Translations under genes and position numbers: made by a program
Notes under the pieces: generated by a model
Told to the model about the DNA's origin: nothing
Seen by the model: only the letters and a program-made list of their open reading frames with translations
Databases searched by the model: none
Assembly (NCBI GenBank): GCA_963832365.1
Contig: CAWHUL010000002.1
Location: forward strand, 295,010 to 359,009
Length of the DNA: 64,000 nucleotides
Source: CAWBRT01 sp963832365
GTDB lineage: Bacteria > Acidobacteriota > Terriglobia > Terriglobales > Acidobacteriaceae
Direction: 5' to 3'
Shown: piece after piece, positions 38,849 to 48,334 of the stretch
Layout: every line of letters begins with the position of its first letter
How positions within the stretch are numbered: position 1 is the first letter of the stretch

Positions 38849-39682
38849 TCACGCCGATTTGGCAGGCGCGGCCTGGGCGGGCAGCTCCCGGTCGAGCACG
38901 AACCGGTACATTGCTATTGCAAAGCCCTCTTCGGCATTGCTGCCGGTGACCACTTTGGCCGCCGACTTCACTTCGGCGGACGACTGTCCCATCGCAATCG
39001 AAAAGCCCGCCCGAAGCAGCATGGGAATGTCGTTTTCCATGTCGCCAATGGTGGTTGTCTCAGCGAGCGGGATTTGCAGTTGCGAGCAGAGACGCTCGAC
39101 GCCGGAACCCTTGTCACCGCCCAGAGGCGTGACATCGTAATAGTAGGTTTGCGAACGCGTGGCCGAAACCTTGTCCTGCGCCCTGGCGCGAATCATGGCT
39201 TCGCAGCGGGCAATCACCGCGGGATCGTCGCTGACCGCCTGCACTTTGATGACGCGGTCCAGCAGAAGTTCGAAGCTCTCGACGGTGGTGGGGCGGAAGC
39301 GCACGGCCTTGGACTCATGCTCCACGTGAGCGGAGCGGCCTGGCAGCACGAACCAGTCGTCATCGGTATAGACCCAAGGCGAGGCACCGGCCTCGATGGC
39401 GGCGGCGATTACGGTGCGTACGGTCCGCGGCTCAATGTAACTTGCGAACAGCAGCTCCCCATGCGGAGAAACGATGGCGGCCCCGTTGAAGGCGGCGAAG
39501 GGCTCACAAAGGTTCAACTCCTCGACAATCCACCGCATGCCGCGCGGCGGACGGCTGCTGATGGCCGTGAAGCGAATGCCGGCGGCAAGGACATCCGCTA
39601 TCGCCTCCCGGGAGAGCGCAGTGATCTGCTTCTCCGGAGTGAGCAAGGTTCCATCGAGATCCGATACCACGAGCGTCGTCAT
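38849..39682 (-). CDS. Cof-type HAD-superfamily hydrolase
   Basis: A 277-residue phosphatase of the Cof/IIB class. Motif I is VVSDLDGTLL (nucleophile first Asp), motif II falls in FTAISSRPPRG, Lys motif in GGDKGSGVERL and motif IV in TTIGDMENDIPML. ATG 39,682 overlaps the zwf stop by four bases (ATGA), which indicates translational coupling. It sits between zwf and pgl. The substrate is probably a sugar phosphate, but the sequence does not say which. Confidence 0.88.
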   Translation of the reverse strand: MTTLVVSDLDGTLLTPEKQITALSREAIADVLAAGIRFTAISSRPPRGMRWIVEELNLCEPFAAFNGAAIVSPHGELLFASYIEPRTVRTVIAAAIEAGASPWVYTDDDWFVLPGRSAHVEHESKAVRFRPTTVESFELLLDRVIKVQAVSDDPAVIARCEAMIRARAQDKVSATRSQTYYYDVTPLGGDKGSGVERLCSQLQIPLAETTTIGDMENDIPMLLRAGFSIAMGQSSAEVKSAAKVVTGSNAEEGFAIAMYRFVLDRELPAQAAPAKSA

Positions 39683-41254
39683 AGGTTTGAAGGGCTCGAA
39701 CACGAACTGCGGTACTTGCTGGCCAGCAGGCGCCAGTTGTGGCCGCTGCGCTTGAGCAGATCAGCGGCGGCCTGCGGGCCTTCGCTCCCCGCCGGATAGG
39801 ATTGCAATTCCGTGGCATTGTTTGCCCACGCGTCCAGAATGGGCGTCACCAGCCGCCATTCGGCTTCGACTTCATCGTGACGCGTGAACAGGGTGGCGTC
39901 TCCGCGAATGGCATCCAGCAGCAGTGTTTCGTAAGCCACCGGCGCGGGCACGTTGAACTCGCGCTCGTAACAGAAGTCCATGTGAACGGTCGAGGTCTGC
40001 ATGGAGGTTCCAGGCACCTTGGTCTCGAACTCGATGGAGATGCCTTCATCCGGCTGAATTCGAAGCATGATCACATTGGGCTGTATGCCATGCTGCGCCG
40101 TTCCCGCGAACAGCGCCTGCGGTGTAGCCTTCAGATGCACGGCGATTTCGGTGAGCGAACGAGCCAGCCGTTTGCCGGTACGAACGAAGAAGGGCACGCC
40201 CGCCCAACGCCAGTTCTCGATGCGAAACTCGACGGCCGCGAAAGTTTCGGTACGCGACTCGGGTGAGATGCCGGACTCCTGGCGGTATCCCGGCACCTCG
40301 GAGCTGCCGATCTTGCCCGCCTGGTACTGCGCGCGCACGGTCCGGCGCGCCACCTCTTCCGGGCTCATGGGCGACATGGCGCGCAAGGTCTGCACCTTCT
40401 GCTCACGCACGTTCACGGCGTCAAAGGCCACGGGAGGCTCCATCGCGGTGAGGGTCAGAAGCTGGAGCATGTGGTTGGCAACCATGTCGCGCAGCGCTCC
40501 GCTCTCCTCGTAGTAACCCGCGCGCGTTCCGACGCCGAGCGTTTCGGCTCCGGTGATCTCGACGAAATCGACGTAGTTGCGATGCCAGATGGGTTCGAAC
40601 ATCGAGTTGGCAAAGCGGAAGACCAGGATGTTCTGCACCGTCTGCTTGCCGAGGTAGTGGTCGATTCTGAACACCTGCTCCTCGTCGAAAGACTTCAGCA
40701 CGGTCTGGTTGAGGGCGATCGCCGAGGCGAGATCGCGTCCGAAAGGCTTTTCGATGATGATGCGCGTCCAGCCCTTGGCAGCGTGAGAGAGGCCGCTGTT
40801 GCCAAGGTGCCGGATAATATCCGACACGGCCGATGGAGGCACCGAAAGATAAAAGAGGACATTTGGCTTGTCGCCGTTTGCGCTTAACTTGCCGATCTCG
40901 GCTTGAAGCGTTTTGTAGAATTCCGGGCCTTCGATCGCACCCGGAATATAGTGAAGACGCTGCGCAAATGTCCTGCCAACGGTCGGGCGTGAAGTGATGC
41001 GAATCCTTCGACCGCTCGGTGCCGTCGCGCAGCATGTCGCGGAACTTCTCATCGTCCAACCGGGAGCGTCCTACGCCGAGGACCTCAAATTCGGCAGTCA
41101 GCAGGCCATCGGTCACGAGGTCGAAAAGCGCGGGAACCAGCTTTCGGCGACTGAGATCGCCGGTCGCGCCAAAGATGACAATAATGCATGGTTCGACGGC
41201 TTTCGGAGCGGCCGGTGTGGAAACGTGATCGATGGTGACTTCAACGCTGCTCAT
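39679..41254 (-). pseudogene. zwf: glucose-6-phosphate 1-dehydrogenase with one frameshift
   Basis: The enzyme oxidises glucose-6-phosphate to the lactone and reduces NADP+. From ATG 41,254 the NADP-binding fold (IIVIFGATGDLSRRKLVPAL) reads through DRWQD near 40,975. The protein then continues one frame over (FAQRLHYIPGAIEGPEFYKTL) to a normal end at 39,679, including the active-site signature RIDHYLGKQTVQN. The shift is explained by one extra A between GAC and TTTGCG near 40,973. Corrected length is about 525 residues, a little over the usual 480-510, and every expected motif is present. With intact pathway genes on both sides, this single indel may be a sequence error. Confidence 0.85.
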
Positions 41255-41322
41255 AGATCTCGACCCAAGGGAAAACATCGTTGCGCGGAGCGAGCCCGCA
41301 ATTACCCCACACGGAGAAACTA

Positions 41323-41362
41323 CCCCAGGTTAGCGCTGAACAACGCAGCGCGGAACCTGGGG
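41323..41362. repeat. intergenic palindromic repeat
   Basis: CCCCAGGTT AGCGCTG...CAGCGC GG AACCTGGGG followed by CACCCGG, in the 194-base gap between gnd and zwf. It is nearly identical to the copies at 36,474-36,511 and 42,959-42,997. Confidence 0.8.
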
Positions 41363-41448
41363 CACCCGGAAATTTCCGCAGTTACCCTACGACCTTGCGA
41401 CCCCACATTCGCCAACTGCGGGCGGATGTGGGCCACCAGAGCGAGCTG

Positions 41449-42876
41449 CTAATCGGCAGCGGAAACGACAAGTCGCTGCCAATCGCTGTGAACGAACCCC
41501 TCTTCGGGACGGTCGGTGCGCTGATAGGTGTGCGCGCCGAAGTAGTCTCGCTGCGCCTGCGTGAGATTCTGCGGCAGCCGCGCGGTGCGATAGCTGTCGA
41601 AGTATCCCAGGGAGGCAGTCATCGAGGGGGCCGGTATTCCGTGCTCGATGGCCAGACGCAGAGTCCATCGCCAATTCTGCTGCGCCTGCGGCACCTTGAC
41701 GCGGAACTCGGAGTCGAGCAACAGGTTGGCAAGTTGCGGATCGCGCTCGTAGGCCTGCATGATTTCATTCAGGAACTCGGCGCGGATGATGCAGCCGGCC
41801 TTCCAAATGCGGGCCATCTCCCGCAGATTGATCTTCCAGTCATAAACCGCGGACCCCGCCTGAATCAGGCTCATGCCCTGTGCATACGAACACACTTTGG
41901 AGGCATAAAGCGCGTCGCGGATGGCGGCGACAGCCTGGCGGCGATCTCCGTCGAATTTCGCGTTGGGGCCGGCCAGGAGGCGTGAAGCGGCCTCGCGCTG
42001 GTCTTTCATGCTGGAGAGCACGCGTGCCTCGACGGCGGCGGCCATGGTCCCCGCCGGGACGATGAGATCCAGCGCCATCTCGGCGGTCCATCGGCCAGTA
42101 CCTTTTTGCCCCGCCTTGTCCAGCACCACATCGACCAGAGGCTTGCCGGTGCGCGGATCTTTGACGGTGAAAATCTGCGAAGTGATTTCGATGAGGTACG
42201 ACTTCAGCGATGTGCGGTTCCAGTCGGCAAAGATGCCGGCAAGTTCGTCGGCGCCGAAGCCGAGCGCGCGATGCAGCAAATCATAGGCCTCGGCGATGAG
42301 TTGCATGTCGCCATACTCAATGCCGTTGTGAACCATCTTGACGAAGTGGCCGGCGCCGTCGGGGCCAACATGGGTGACGCAGGGGCCGGAATCGCTCTTG
42401 GCCGCGATGGCCGTGAGCACCGGCTCAAGCTCGCGGTAGGCTTCCGGTTCGCCGCCGGGCATGAGGGACGGCCCGTGACGCGCACCTTCTTCTCCGCCGG
42501 AAACGCCCATGCCAAAGAAGCGCAGCCGGTTCATGCGCATCTCCTTTTCGCGGCGCTGTGTGTCCTTAAACCATGAATTTCCGCCATCGATCAGAATGTC
42601 GCCCGCTTCGAGCAGCGGCGAAAGCTGCGCGATCATGCTGTCTACCGGCTCGCCGGCCTTGATCATCATCAGGATGCGGCGGGGCGTGCGAAGGCTCTTC
42701 ACGAACTCATCGAGCGACTTTGCGCCAGTGAACTTCTTGCCGGCATTCTGCTGCACGAAGCGCTCGGTCCAGTCCGTTTCCAGGTTCCAGACCGCAACGC
42801 TGAAGCCGTGCTCTTCAATGTTGAGGGCAAGGTTTTGCCCCATTACGCCAAGTCCGATCACTCCAAAATCACTCAC
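41449..42876 (-). CDS. gnd: 6-phosphogluconate dehydrogenase (decarboxylating)
   Basis: A 475-residue enzyme that converts 6-phosphogluconate to ribulose-5-phosphate with NADP+ reduction. The Rossmann motif GVIGLGVMGQNLALNI is at the N-terminus. ILIDGGNSWFKDTQRR, GVSGGEEGARHGPSLMPGG and HNGIEYGDMQLIAEAY (catalytic Lys/Glu region) follow, and the all-helical C-terminal domain ends with FHSDWQ-like EGFVHSDWQRL. The start is GTG 42,876 with AAAGG upstream. The length equals the long, dimeric family. Confidence 0.95.
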   Translation of the reverse strand: MSDFGVIGLGVMGQNLALNIEEHGFSVAVWNLETDWTERFVQQNAGKKFTGAKSLDEFVKSLRTPRRILMMIKAGEPVDSMIAQLSPLLEAGDILIDGGNSWFKDTQRREKEMRMNRLRFFGMGVSGGEEGARHGPSLMPGGEPEAYRELEPVLTAIAAKSDSGPCVTHVGPDGAGHFVKMVHNGIEYGDMQLIAEAYDLLHRALGFGADELAGIFADWNRTSLKSYLIEITSQIFTVKDPRTGKPLVDVVLDKAGQKGTGRWTAEMALDLIVPAGTMAAAVEARVLSSMKDQREAASRLLAGPNAKFDGDRRQAVAAIRDALYASKVCSYAQGMSLIQAGSAVYDWKINLREMARIWKAGCIIRAEFLNEIMQAYERDPQLANLLLDSEFRVKVPQAQQNWRWTLRLAIEHGIPAPSMTASLGYFDSYRTARLPQNLTQAQRDYFGAHTYQRTDRPEEGFVHSDWQRLVVSAAD

Positions 42877-42958
42877 GGTCGCTACCTTTCTCTAAGTTGC
42901 ATAATCTTCGAATCCCCGACATTCGCAACGACGGCGGATGTGGAGCCGTCAACCAAAA

Positions 42959-42997
42959 CCCAGGTTAGCGCCGAACTGCGCGGCGCGGAACCTGGGG
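42959..42997. repeat. intergenic palindromic repeat
   Basis: CCCAGGTTAGCGCCG...CGGCGCGGAACCTGGG followed by GCACCCG, in the 143-base gap between the fusion gene and gnd. Confidence 0.8.
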
Positions 42998-43019
42998 CAC
43001 CCGATTCAATCCAAGCCCA

Positions 43020-46000
43020 TCAGATCGACACCGGTTTGATCTCAACCAACCGCTGCAGGCTGCGGGCCAGCGCGTCGAGGTCGCGATGGACGTTAGCACT
43101 GAGCCGCACGGCCAGAACGCGTCGCTTGTGCTGCACCAGCGACAGCAGATCGCCAAGGGCCTGGGCATCGGCCAACACCGCGAAGCCAGCCTTTTCGCCC
43201 GGAATCGGCAACTCGCCCGGTTCGTTGGCAGTGATTTGCAGAAAGACTCCCGTGGCCGGCCCACCCTTGTGGAACTGCCCGGTCGAATGCAGGAATCGCG
43301 GCCCATAGCCGGTGGTCACGGCGACCCGCAACTGGTTGCGAAGCGCAAGCTGCAAACTCTGGATTTGCGCGTCGGTTTCCGCGCTCTCGGGCAGATACTG
43401 CTGGATGGAAATGTAATCACGCGGGCGCACTTGCCGCACAAATGCTTCCAACGCTTTTTCCTGCTCCGCGCCCACCCCGCCCGCCAGCGAGATGCGGGTG
43501 ACGCCGGGCACATCTTCGGGAAGCGCACCATCTTTATCGAATTGCGCGAGCAGGCGCCGGGTGTTGTCCTTCGACTCCTGCACGTTTGGTTGATCGAAGA
43601 CGTCGATTCCAAGCAGTGCGCCAGCAACCGCGGTGGCAAATTCCCATAAATAAAATTCCGCGCCCAGATCCAGCGGAGACTCCAGCTTGTGGCGGATGAC
43701 AGGATGTCCAACGCCTTCCAGCCGCTTCAGCTTGCTCTCGATGGCCGGGTCCGGTTCGACGTGGATGTAGGCGAAGACGCGATCATTATCGTAGTTCTCA
43801 GGCGAGCCCAACGGTTCACCGGCAACCGGCAGAATGCCCTTTCCTTCCTTGCCGGTGCTCTCGGCGACAAGCTGCTCGATCCACAGTCCCACGGACGCGA
43901 CCGGCGCTGAGGCGATGAGCGTGAGCTTGTCGCGACCCTGCTGCGCGCAGCCGGCGAGCAAGGCTCCCAACCGGACCGCGGGATTGTCCTGGGCGGGCAC
44001 GGATGCGCCGCACGCCTGCACCATGCGGTCAGCCCGCTCGAGCAGCAACCTGACATCCCCGCCCATGACGGCAAACGGAACCATGCCGAAAAAAGAGAGC
44101 GCCGAGTAGCGTCCGCCAATGTCGGCAGGATTCAGGAACACTCGCCGGAAGTTGTCCTGGCCGGCATCGGCGACCAACTGCGTGTTGGAATCTGTGATCG
44201 CCACGAAGTTGCGGCCCGCCTTGTCGCCGAGCTTCTGCTTCACTCGGCCATAGAAATAACGGTGAAACATGCGCGGTTCGGTGGTGGTGCCTGACTTGGA
44301 AGCTACGATGAACAGCGTCTTTTCGATTTTGATTTTGTCTTCCAGAGCGCGCACGGCTCCGACCACCGTGGAGTCGAGCACATGAAGCCGGGGATATCCG
44401 TCGAGGGGGCCGAAGCTCCGGGCGAACACCTCCGGGCACAGACTTGAGCCTCCCATGCCGAGCACGACGGCGTGCTCGAATCCCTCGCGGCGAATCTCTC
44501 CGGCAAATGCGTTTAGATCATCCGCGTTCGCCAGCAGCAACTTAGTAATGTCCAGCCAGCCAAGCGCATTGCCGATGATCTTCTGGTGCTCGGGGTCGGA
44601 TTTCCATGCGCTGGCGTCCCTGCTCCAGATGCGCTCGGGCAGATGCTTGTCGGCGGCTTGGCGAAGCGCGGCGTCAATTGCAGACTTCACATCTCCGCTG
44701 CTGCCGGACCTGCGCGCAACATTCGCAGCGAATTTCTTTCTCTCCTCCTCGACCGCGGAGAGCAGACTTCGGAATGAATCGGCAAACGCCTTCACGCCCT
44801 CCTGCGTCAGTTCGTCGGTGATTACCTTGAAGTCGATGCCGAGCGATTTCAACTGCTCGAAAACGCGCTTTGCGGCGAGCAGGTCCGCGTCCAGTGTCGG
44901 GGCGACCGTGCCGTGATCCAGAAATGCCTTCAAAGTCTGTGGAGGCACGGTGTTGACCGTCTCCGGACCAATCAGCGTATCGACGTAATAGACATCGCTG
45001 TACTTCGGATTCTTGGTGCCGGTCGAGGCCCACAACGGACGCTGCACACGGGCATTCAGCTTGCGCAATTCGGCGAATCGCTTGCCGTGAAAGATTTCCT
45101 TGAACGCCTCGTAGGCGAGCTTGGCGTTGGCAATGGCAGTCTTGCCGAAGAGTTCGCGAGCAGTTGCGTGCTGCGGCGCACGCGCGGGGTCATCGAGCAC
45201 TTTCTGCAAACGCTTTTCGGTCGAGACATCGATGCGGCTCACGAAAAAGCTCGCAACCGAGGCGGCGTTGTCGATTGGGAGGCCTTCGGCAACGCGCCGT
45301 TCGAGACCGCGAATGTAGGCTTCTGTGACTTCGCGATAGCGCTCGACCGAGAAGATCAGAGTGACGTTGACGTTAATGCCCTCAGAGGTGAGTTGCTCGA
45401 TTGCGCCGAGGCCCTCATTGGTAGCAGGAACCTTGACCAGCACATTCTTGCGGTGCAGCGCGCGGTGCAGACGGCGCGCCTCAATTGTGGTCGCTTCGAC
45501 ATCGAAGGCCAGGTCGGGTGCAACTTCGATGCTGACGAAGCCGTCGCCGCCCCCGGCCGCGTCGTAAACCGGAAGGAAGAGGTCGGCCGCCGCCGCGATG
45601 TCTTCGAGAACCAGCGCTTCGTTGATTTCTCCGGTGCTCTTGCCCTCGCGGGCCAGTCGCTGGATGGTGTCATCGTAGGCGTCGCTGCCGGTGATTGCCT
45701 TCTGGAAGATCGTCGGATTCGATGTCAACCCCAAAACCTCGCCCTCGGCTATCATGCGGCGCAACTCTCCGGTGGTGATCAGGCTGCGCTCCATTTGATC
45801 AAACCACAGGCTCTGCCCAAGCTTCTTCAGTTCGCTCACTCTACTTGTCATGGCTCTCTCTCCACACCAATTTTCTTCTATTGTATGAATCTTGCTCAAG
45901 CGCCGCAGGTGACGCTCCTCGCCGGTGAAGCGGGCGTTCAGAAACGTGTGCACCAGATCAATCGCAAGGCTTGGGCCAACTACCCGGGCCCCCAGGCAAA

Positions 46001-46313
46001 GCACGTTCATGTTGTCGTGCTCCACTCCCTGATGCGCGCTGTAGGAGTCGTGGCACATGCATGCGCGTATGCCGCGAAACTTGTTGGCCGCCGCCGTAAC
46101 TCCGACGCCGCTGCCGCAGACCAGAAGTCCGCGCTCGACTCTGCCGGACTGCACGGCTTCGGCCACCAGTTTGGCGTAATCAGGGTAGTCGTCCGGCAAG
46201 TCGCCTCTGTCGGCGCCAAAGTCCAGCACTTCATGGCCGACGGCTTGCAGCGCCTGCACGATCATTTTATTCAACGGAAAGCCGGCGTGATCGGCGCCGA
46301 CGGCGATCTTCAT
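43020..46313 (-). CDS. rpiB-tal-pgi: ribose-5-phosphate isomerase B - transaldolase - glucose-6-phosphate isomerase fusion
   Basis: A single frame of 1,097 residues. Residues 1-148 are RpiB, which interconverts ribulose- and ribose-5-phosphate, with H9, catalytic C66 (LLVCGSGVGVTAAANK) and H99 as in E. coli numbering. Residues about 157-520 are transaldolase, with GLTSNPTIFQKAI and Schiff-base K294 in VLVKVPATNEG. Residues about 530-1,097 are glucose-6-phosphate isomerase, with VLGMGGSSLCPEVF and ASKSGTTTEP. The last two fused together are a known bifunctional type; RpiB in front is unusual. M155 (position 45,851) has its own Shine-Dalgarno GGAG eight bases upstream, so Tal-Pgi may also be made separately. 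The start overlaps the tkt stop by four bases. Confidence 0.92.
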   Translation of the reverse strand: MKIAVGADHAGFPLNKMIVQALQAVGHEVLDFGADRGDLPDDYPDYAKLVAEAVQSGRVERGLLVCGSGVGVTAAANKFRGIRACMCHDSYSAHQGVEHDNMNVLCLGARVVGPSLAIDLVHTFLNARFTGEERHLRRLSKIHTIEENWCGERAMTSRVSELKKLGQSLWFDQMERSLITTGELRRMIAEGEVLGLTSNPTIFQKAITGSDAYDDTIQRLAREGKSTGEINEALVLEDIAAAADLFLPVYDAAGGGDGFVSIEVAPDLAFDVEATTIEARRLHRALHRKNVLVKVPATNEGLGAIEQLTSEGINVNVTLIFSVERYREVTEAYIRGLERRVAEGLPIDNAASVASFFVSRIDVSTEKRLQKVLDDPARAPQHATARELFGKTAIANAKLAYEAFKEIFHGKRFAELRKLNARVQRPLWASTGTKNPKYSDVYYVDTLIGPETVNTVPPQTLKAFLDHGTVAPTLDADLLAAKRVFEQLKSLGIDFKVITDELTQEGVKAFADSFRSLLSAVEEERKKFAANVARRSGSSGDVKSAIDAALRQAADKHLPERIWSRDASAWKSDPEHQKIIGNALGWLDITKLLLANADDLNAFAGEIRREGFEHAVVLGMGGSSLCPEVFARSFGPLDGYPRLHVLDSTVVGAVRALEDKIKIEKTLFIVASKSGTTTEPRMFHRYFYGRVKQKLGDKAGRNFVAITDSNTQLVADAGQDNFRRVFLNPADIGGRYSALSFFGMVPFAVMGGDVRLLLERADRMVQACGASVPAQDNPAVRLGALLAGCAQQGRDKLTLIASAPVASVGLWIEQLVAESTGKEGKGILPVAGEPLGSPENYDNDRVFAYIHVEPDPAIESKLKRLEGVGHPVIRHKLESPLDLGAEFYLWEFATAVAGALLGIDVFDQPNVQESKDNTRRLLAQFDKDGALPEDVPGVTRISLAGGVGAEQEKALEAFVRQVRPRDYISIQQYLPESAETDAQIQSLQLALRNQLRVAVTTGYGPRFLHSTGQFHKGGPATGVFLQITANEPGELPIPGEKAGFAVLADAQALGDLLSLVQHKRRVLAVRLSANVHRDLDALARSLQRLVEIKPVSI
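45849..45863 (-). promoter_or_regulatory. internal ribosome-binding site and ATG within the fusion gene
   Basis: GGAGAGAGAGCCATG, in frame, at the RpiB/transaldolase boundary. It would start a separate Tal-Pgi protein of about 943 residues, the usual length for that bifunctional enzyme. Confidence 0.6.
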
Positions 46314-48334
46314 ACCCGTGCCTTTGTGCGCTCCAGTACGCTGAGCGCCGCCTCAATTACGTGCTCAACGGTGAAGCCGAAGTGCTTGAACAGTTCCTTG
46401 GCGGGAGCGGATGCGCCGAAATCGTCGCGTCCGATGGCGAGGCCATCGGGGCCCACGTATTTCCACCATGCCATAGTCGAACCCGCCTCGACAGACACCC
46501 GAGCCGGAATCGACGCGGGCAGAACAGACTGTTTATACGCCTCGTTCTGCTGCTCGAAGATTTCCCACGAGGGCATGCTGACGACGCGCGCGCGCACGCC
46601 CTGTTGCTCCAGCTTCTCAAAAGCCGCGACGCACAATTGCAGCTCCGAACCCGTTCCGATCAGAATCACTTCGGGATTCTTGCTCTCGATCAGCACGTAG
46701 GCCCCGCGATGCAACCCGGAGGCTGAGGCCATGCGGCTGCGATCGTAGGTCGGAATCGCCTGGCGAGTAAGCGCGAGCGCCGTGGGCCCCTTCGCCGAGC
46801 CGAGGGAGTAGCGCCATGATTCGGCAGCCTCATTGGCATCTCCCGGACGAATCACCGTGAGACCGGGAATGGCGCGCAGGGCCGTGAGATGCTCAATCGG
46901 CTGGTGAGTGGGACCGTCTTCTCCAAGTCCAATTGAATCGTGGGTAAACACATAGGTCACGGGCAGGCGCATGAGCGCCGCAAGGCGAATGGAAGGGCGC
47001 ATGTAATCGGAAAATACCATGAAGGTTGCGCCAAAGGCCCGCAGCTTGGATACGGACATGCCGTTCAGGATGGAGCCCATGCCGTGCTCGCGGATGCCGA
47101 AGTGCATGTTGCGCCCAGAGGTCTGGCGCTCAAATGAAGGCTCGGTGCCGATCACGGTTTTGGTCGAAGGCGACAGATCCGCCGAGCCGCCCATCAACCA
47201 AGGCAAACGCGGGGCGATAGCATTCTCAACCTTGCCTGCCGATTCGCGCGTGGCCATGCCTTTTGCGTCCGCCGGGAACGCCGGAATATCGCGGTCCCAG
47301 CCTTCAGGCAGTCGTCCGGCTTGCATCGTCTCCCACTCGGCGGCCAAGTCCGCGAAAGCCTTGCGGTATGCCTCGTACCTCTGCTTCCATTCCTGTTCCT
47401 GCCGGGCACCCTGGTCCACCGCCTTGCGCATGTGGGTTTCAACTTCGGGCGGGACATAGAACGTCTTATCCTCGGGCCAACCGTAGTTGTGCTTTGCGGC
47501 CCGCACCTGGTCTTCGCCGAGGGGTTCGCCGTGGGCTTCCTTGGTGTCCTGCCGCTTGGGTGAACCGTACCCGATATGCGACCGCACCATGATAAGGTTC
47601 GGCTTCTCTTGCTGCTGATGCGCTTTGGCAATTGCGGAACGCAGCGAGTCAAGGTCATTCACATCGTCCACGCGCAACACGTTCCAGCCATACGCCTCGT
47701 AGCGCCGGCCTACGTCCTCGGAAAACGCCAGTTCGGTGTCGCCTTCGATGGTGATGTGGTTGTTGTCGTAGAACATGGTCAGCTTCGACAGCCCTAGGTG
47801 GCCGGCCAGCGACGAAGCTTCACCGGAGACGCCTTCCATGAGGTCGCCATCGCCGCAGATGGCGTAGACGCGGTAATCGACAATCTGACGGCCCTCGCGA
47901 TTGAAATGGGCCGCGAGCCAACGCTGGGCAATAGCCATCCCAACCGCATTGCCAACACCCTGCCCGAGCGGGCCCGTGGTGGTTTCAACGCCCGGCGTCA
48001 AGCCGTGTTCCGGATGCCCCGGCGTCTTCGAATCCCACTGCCGGAATTGCTTGAGATCCTCCAGCGTCAAGGGGTAACCCGTCAGGAAAAGAGCGGAATA
48101 GAGCAGCATGGAAGCATGCCCGTTGGAGAGAACAAAGCGGTCGCGGTTCGGCCAATCAGGGTTGCCGGGATTGTAATGAAGGTATTCATGGAACAAAAGA
48201 TAGGCCAGCGGGGCCAAGGCCATTGGAGTTCCCGGATGACCGCTGTTCGCCTTCTGCACCGCGTCCATCGACAAAGTGCGAATCGTGTTAATTGCAAGTA
48301 ACTCCAGTTCCTGCTGTTTTGTCGAACTTGCCAT
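46310..48334 (-). CDS. tkt: transketolase
   Basis: A 674-residue thiamine-diphosphate enzyme that moves two-carbon units between sugar phosphates. The N-terminal block ANSGHPGTPMALAPLAYLLF, the ThDP-binding GDGDLMEGVSGEASSLAGHL...DNNHI and the pyrimidine-domain THDSIGLGEDGPTHQPIEHL are all present. AACGAGGAGAAGC precedes ATG 48,334. It is the first gene of the pentose phosphate group, coupled by an ATGA overlap to the RpiB-Tal-Pgi gene. A ribulose-phosphate 3-epimerase is not in this cluster. Confidence 0.96.
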   Translation of the reverse strand: MASSTKQQELELLAINTIRTLSMDAVQKANSGHPGTPMALAPLAYLLFHEYLHYNPGNPDWPNRDRFVLSNGHASMLLYSALFLTGYPLTLEDLKQFRQWDSKTPGHPEHGLTPGVETTTGPLGQGVGNAVGMAIAQRWLAAHFNREGRQIVDYRVYAICGDGDLMEGVSGEASSLAGHLGLSKLTMFYDNNHITIEGDTELAFSEDVGRRYEAYGWNVLRVDDVNDLDSLRSAIAKAHQQQEKPNLIMVRSHIGYGSPKRQDTKEAHGEPLGEDQVRAAKHNYGWPEDKTFYVPPEVETHMRKAVDQGARQEQEWKQRYEAYRKAFADLAAEWETMQAGRLPEGWDRDIPAFPADAKGMATRESAGKVENAIAPRLPWLMGGSADLSPSTKTVIGTEPSFERQTSGRNMHFGIREHGMGSILNGMSVSKLRAFGATFMVFSDYMRPSIRLAALMRLPVTYVFTHDSIGLGEDGPTHQPIEHLTALRAIPGLTVIRPGDANEAAESWRYSLGSAKGPTALALTRQAIPTYDRSRMASASGLHRGAYVLIESKNPEVILIGTGSELQLCVAAFEKLEQQGVRARVVSMPSWEIFEQQNEAYKQSVLPASIPARVSVEAGSTMAWWKYVGPDGLAIGRDDFGASAPAKELFKHFGFTVEHVIEAALSVLERTKARV

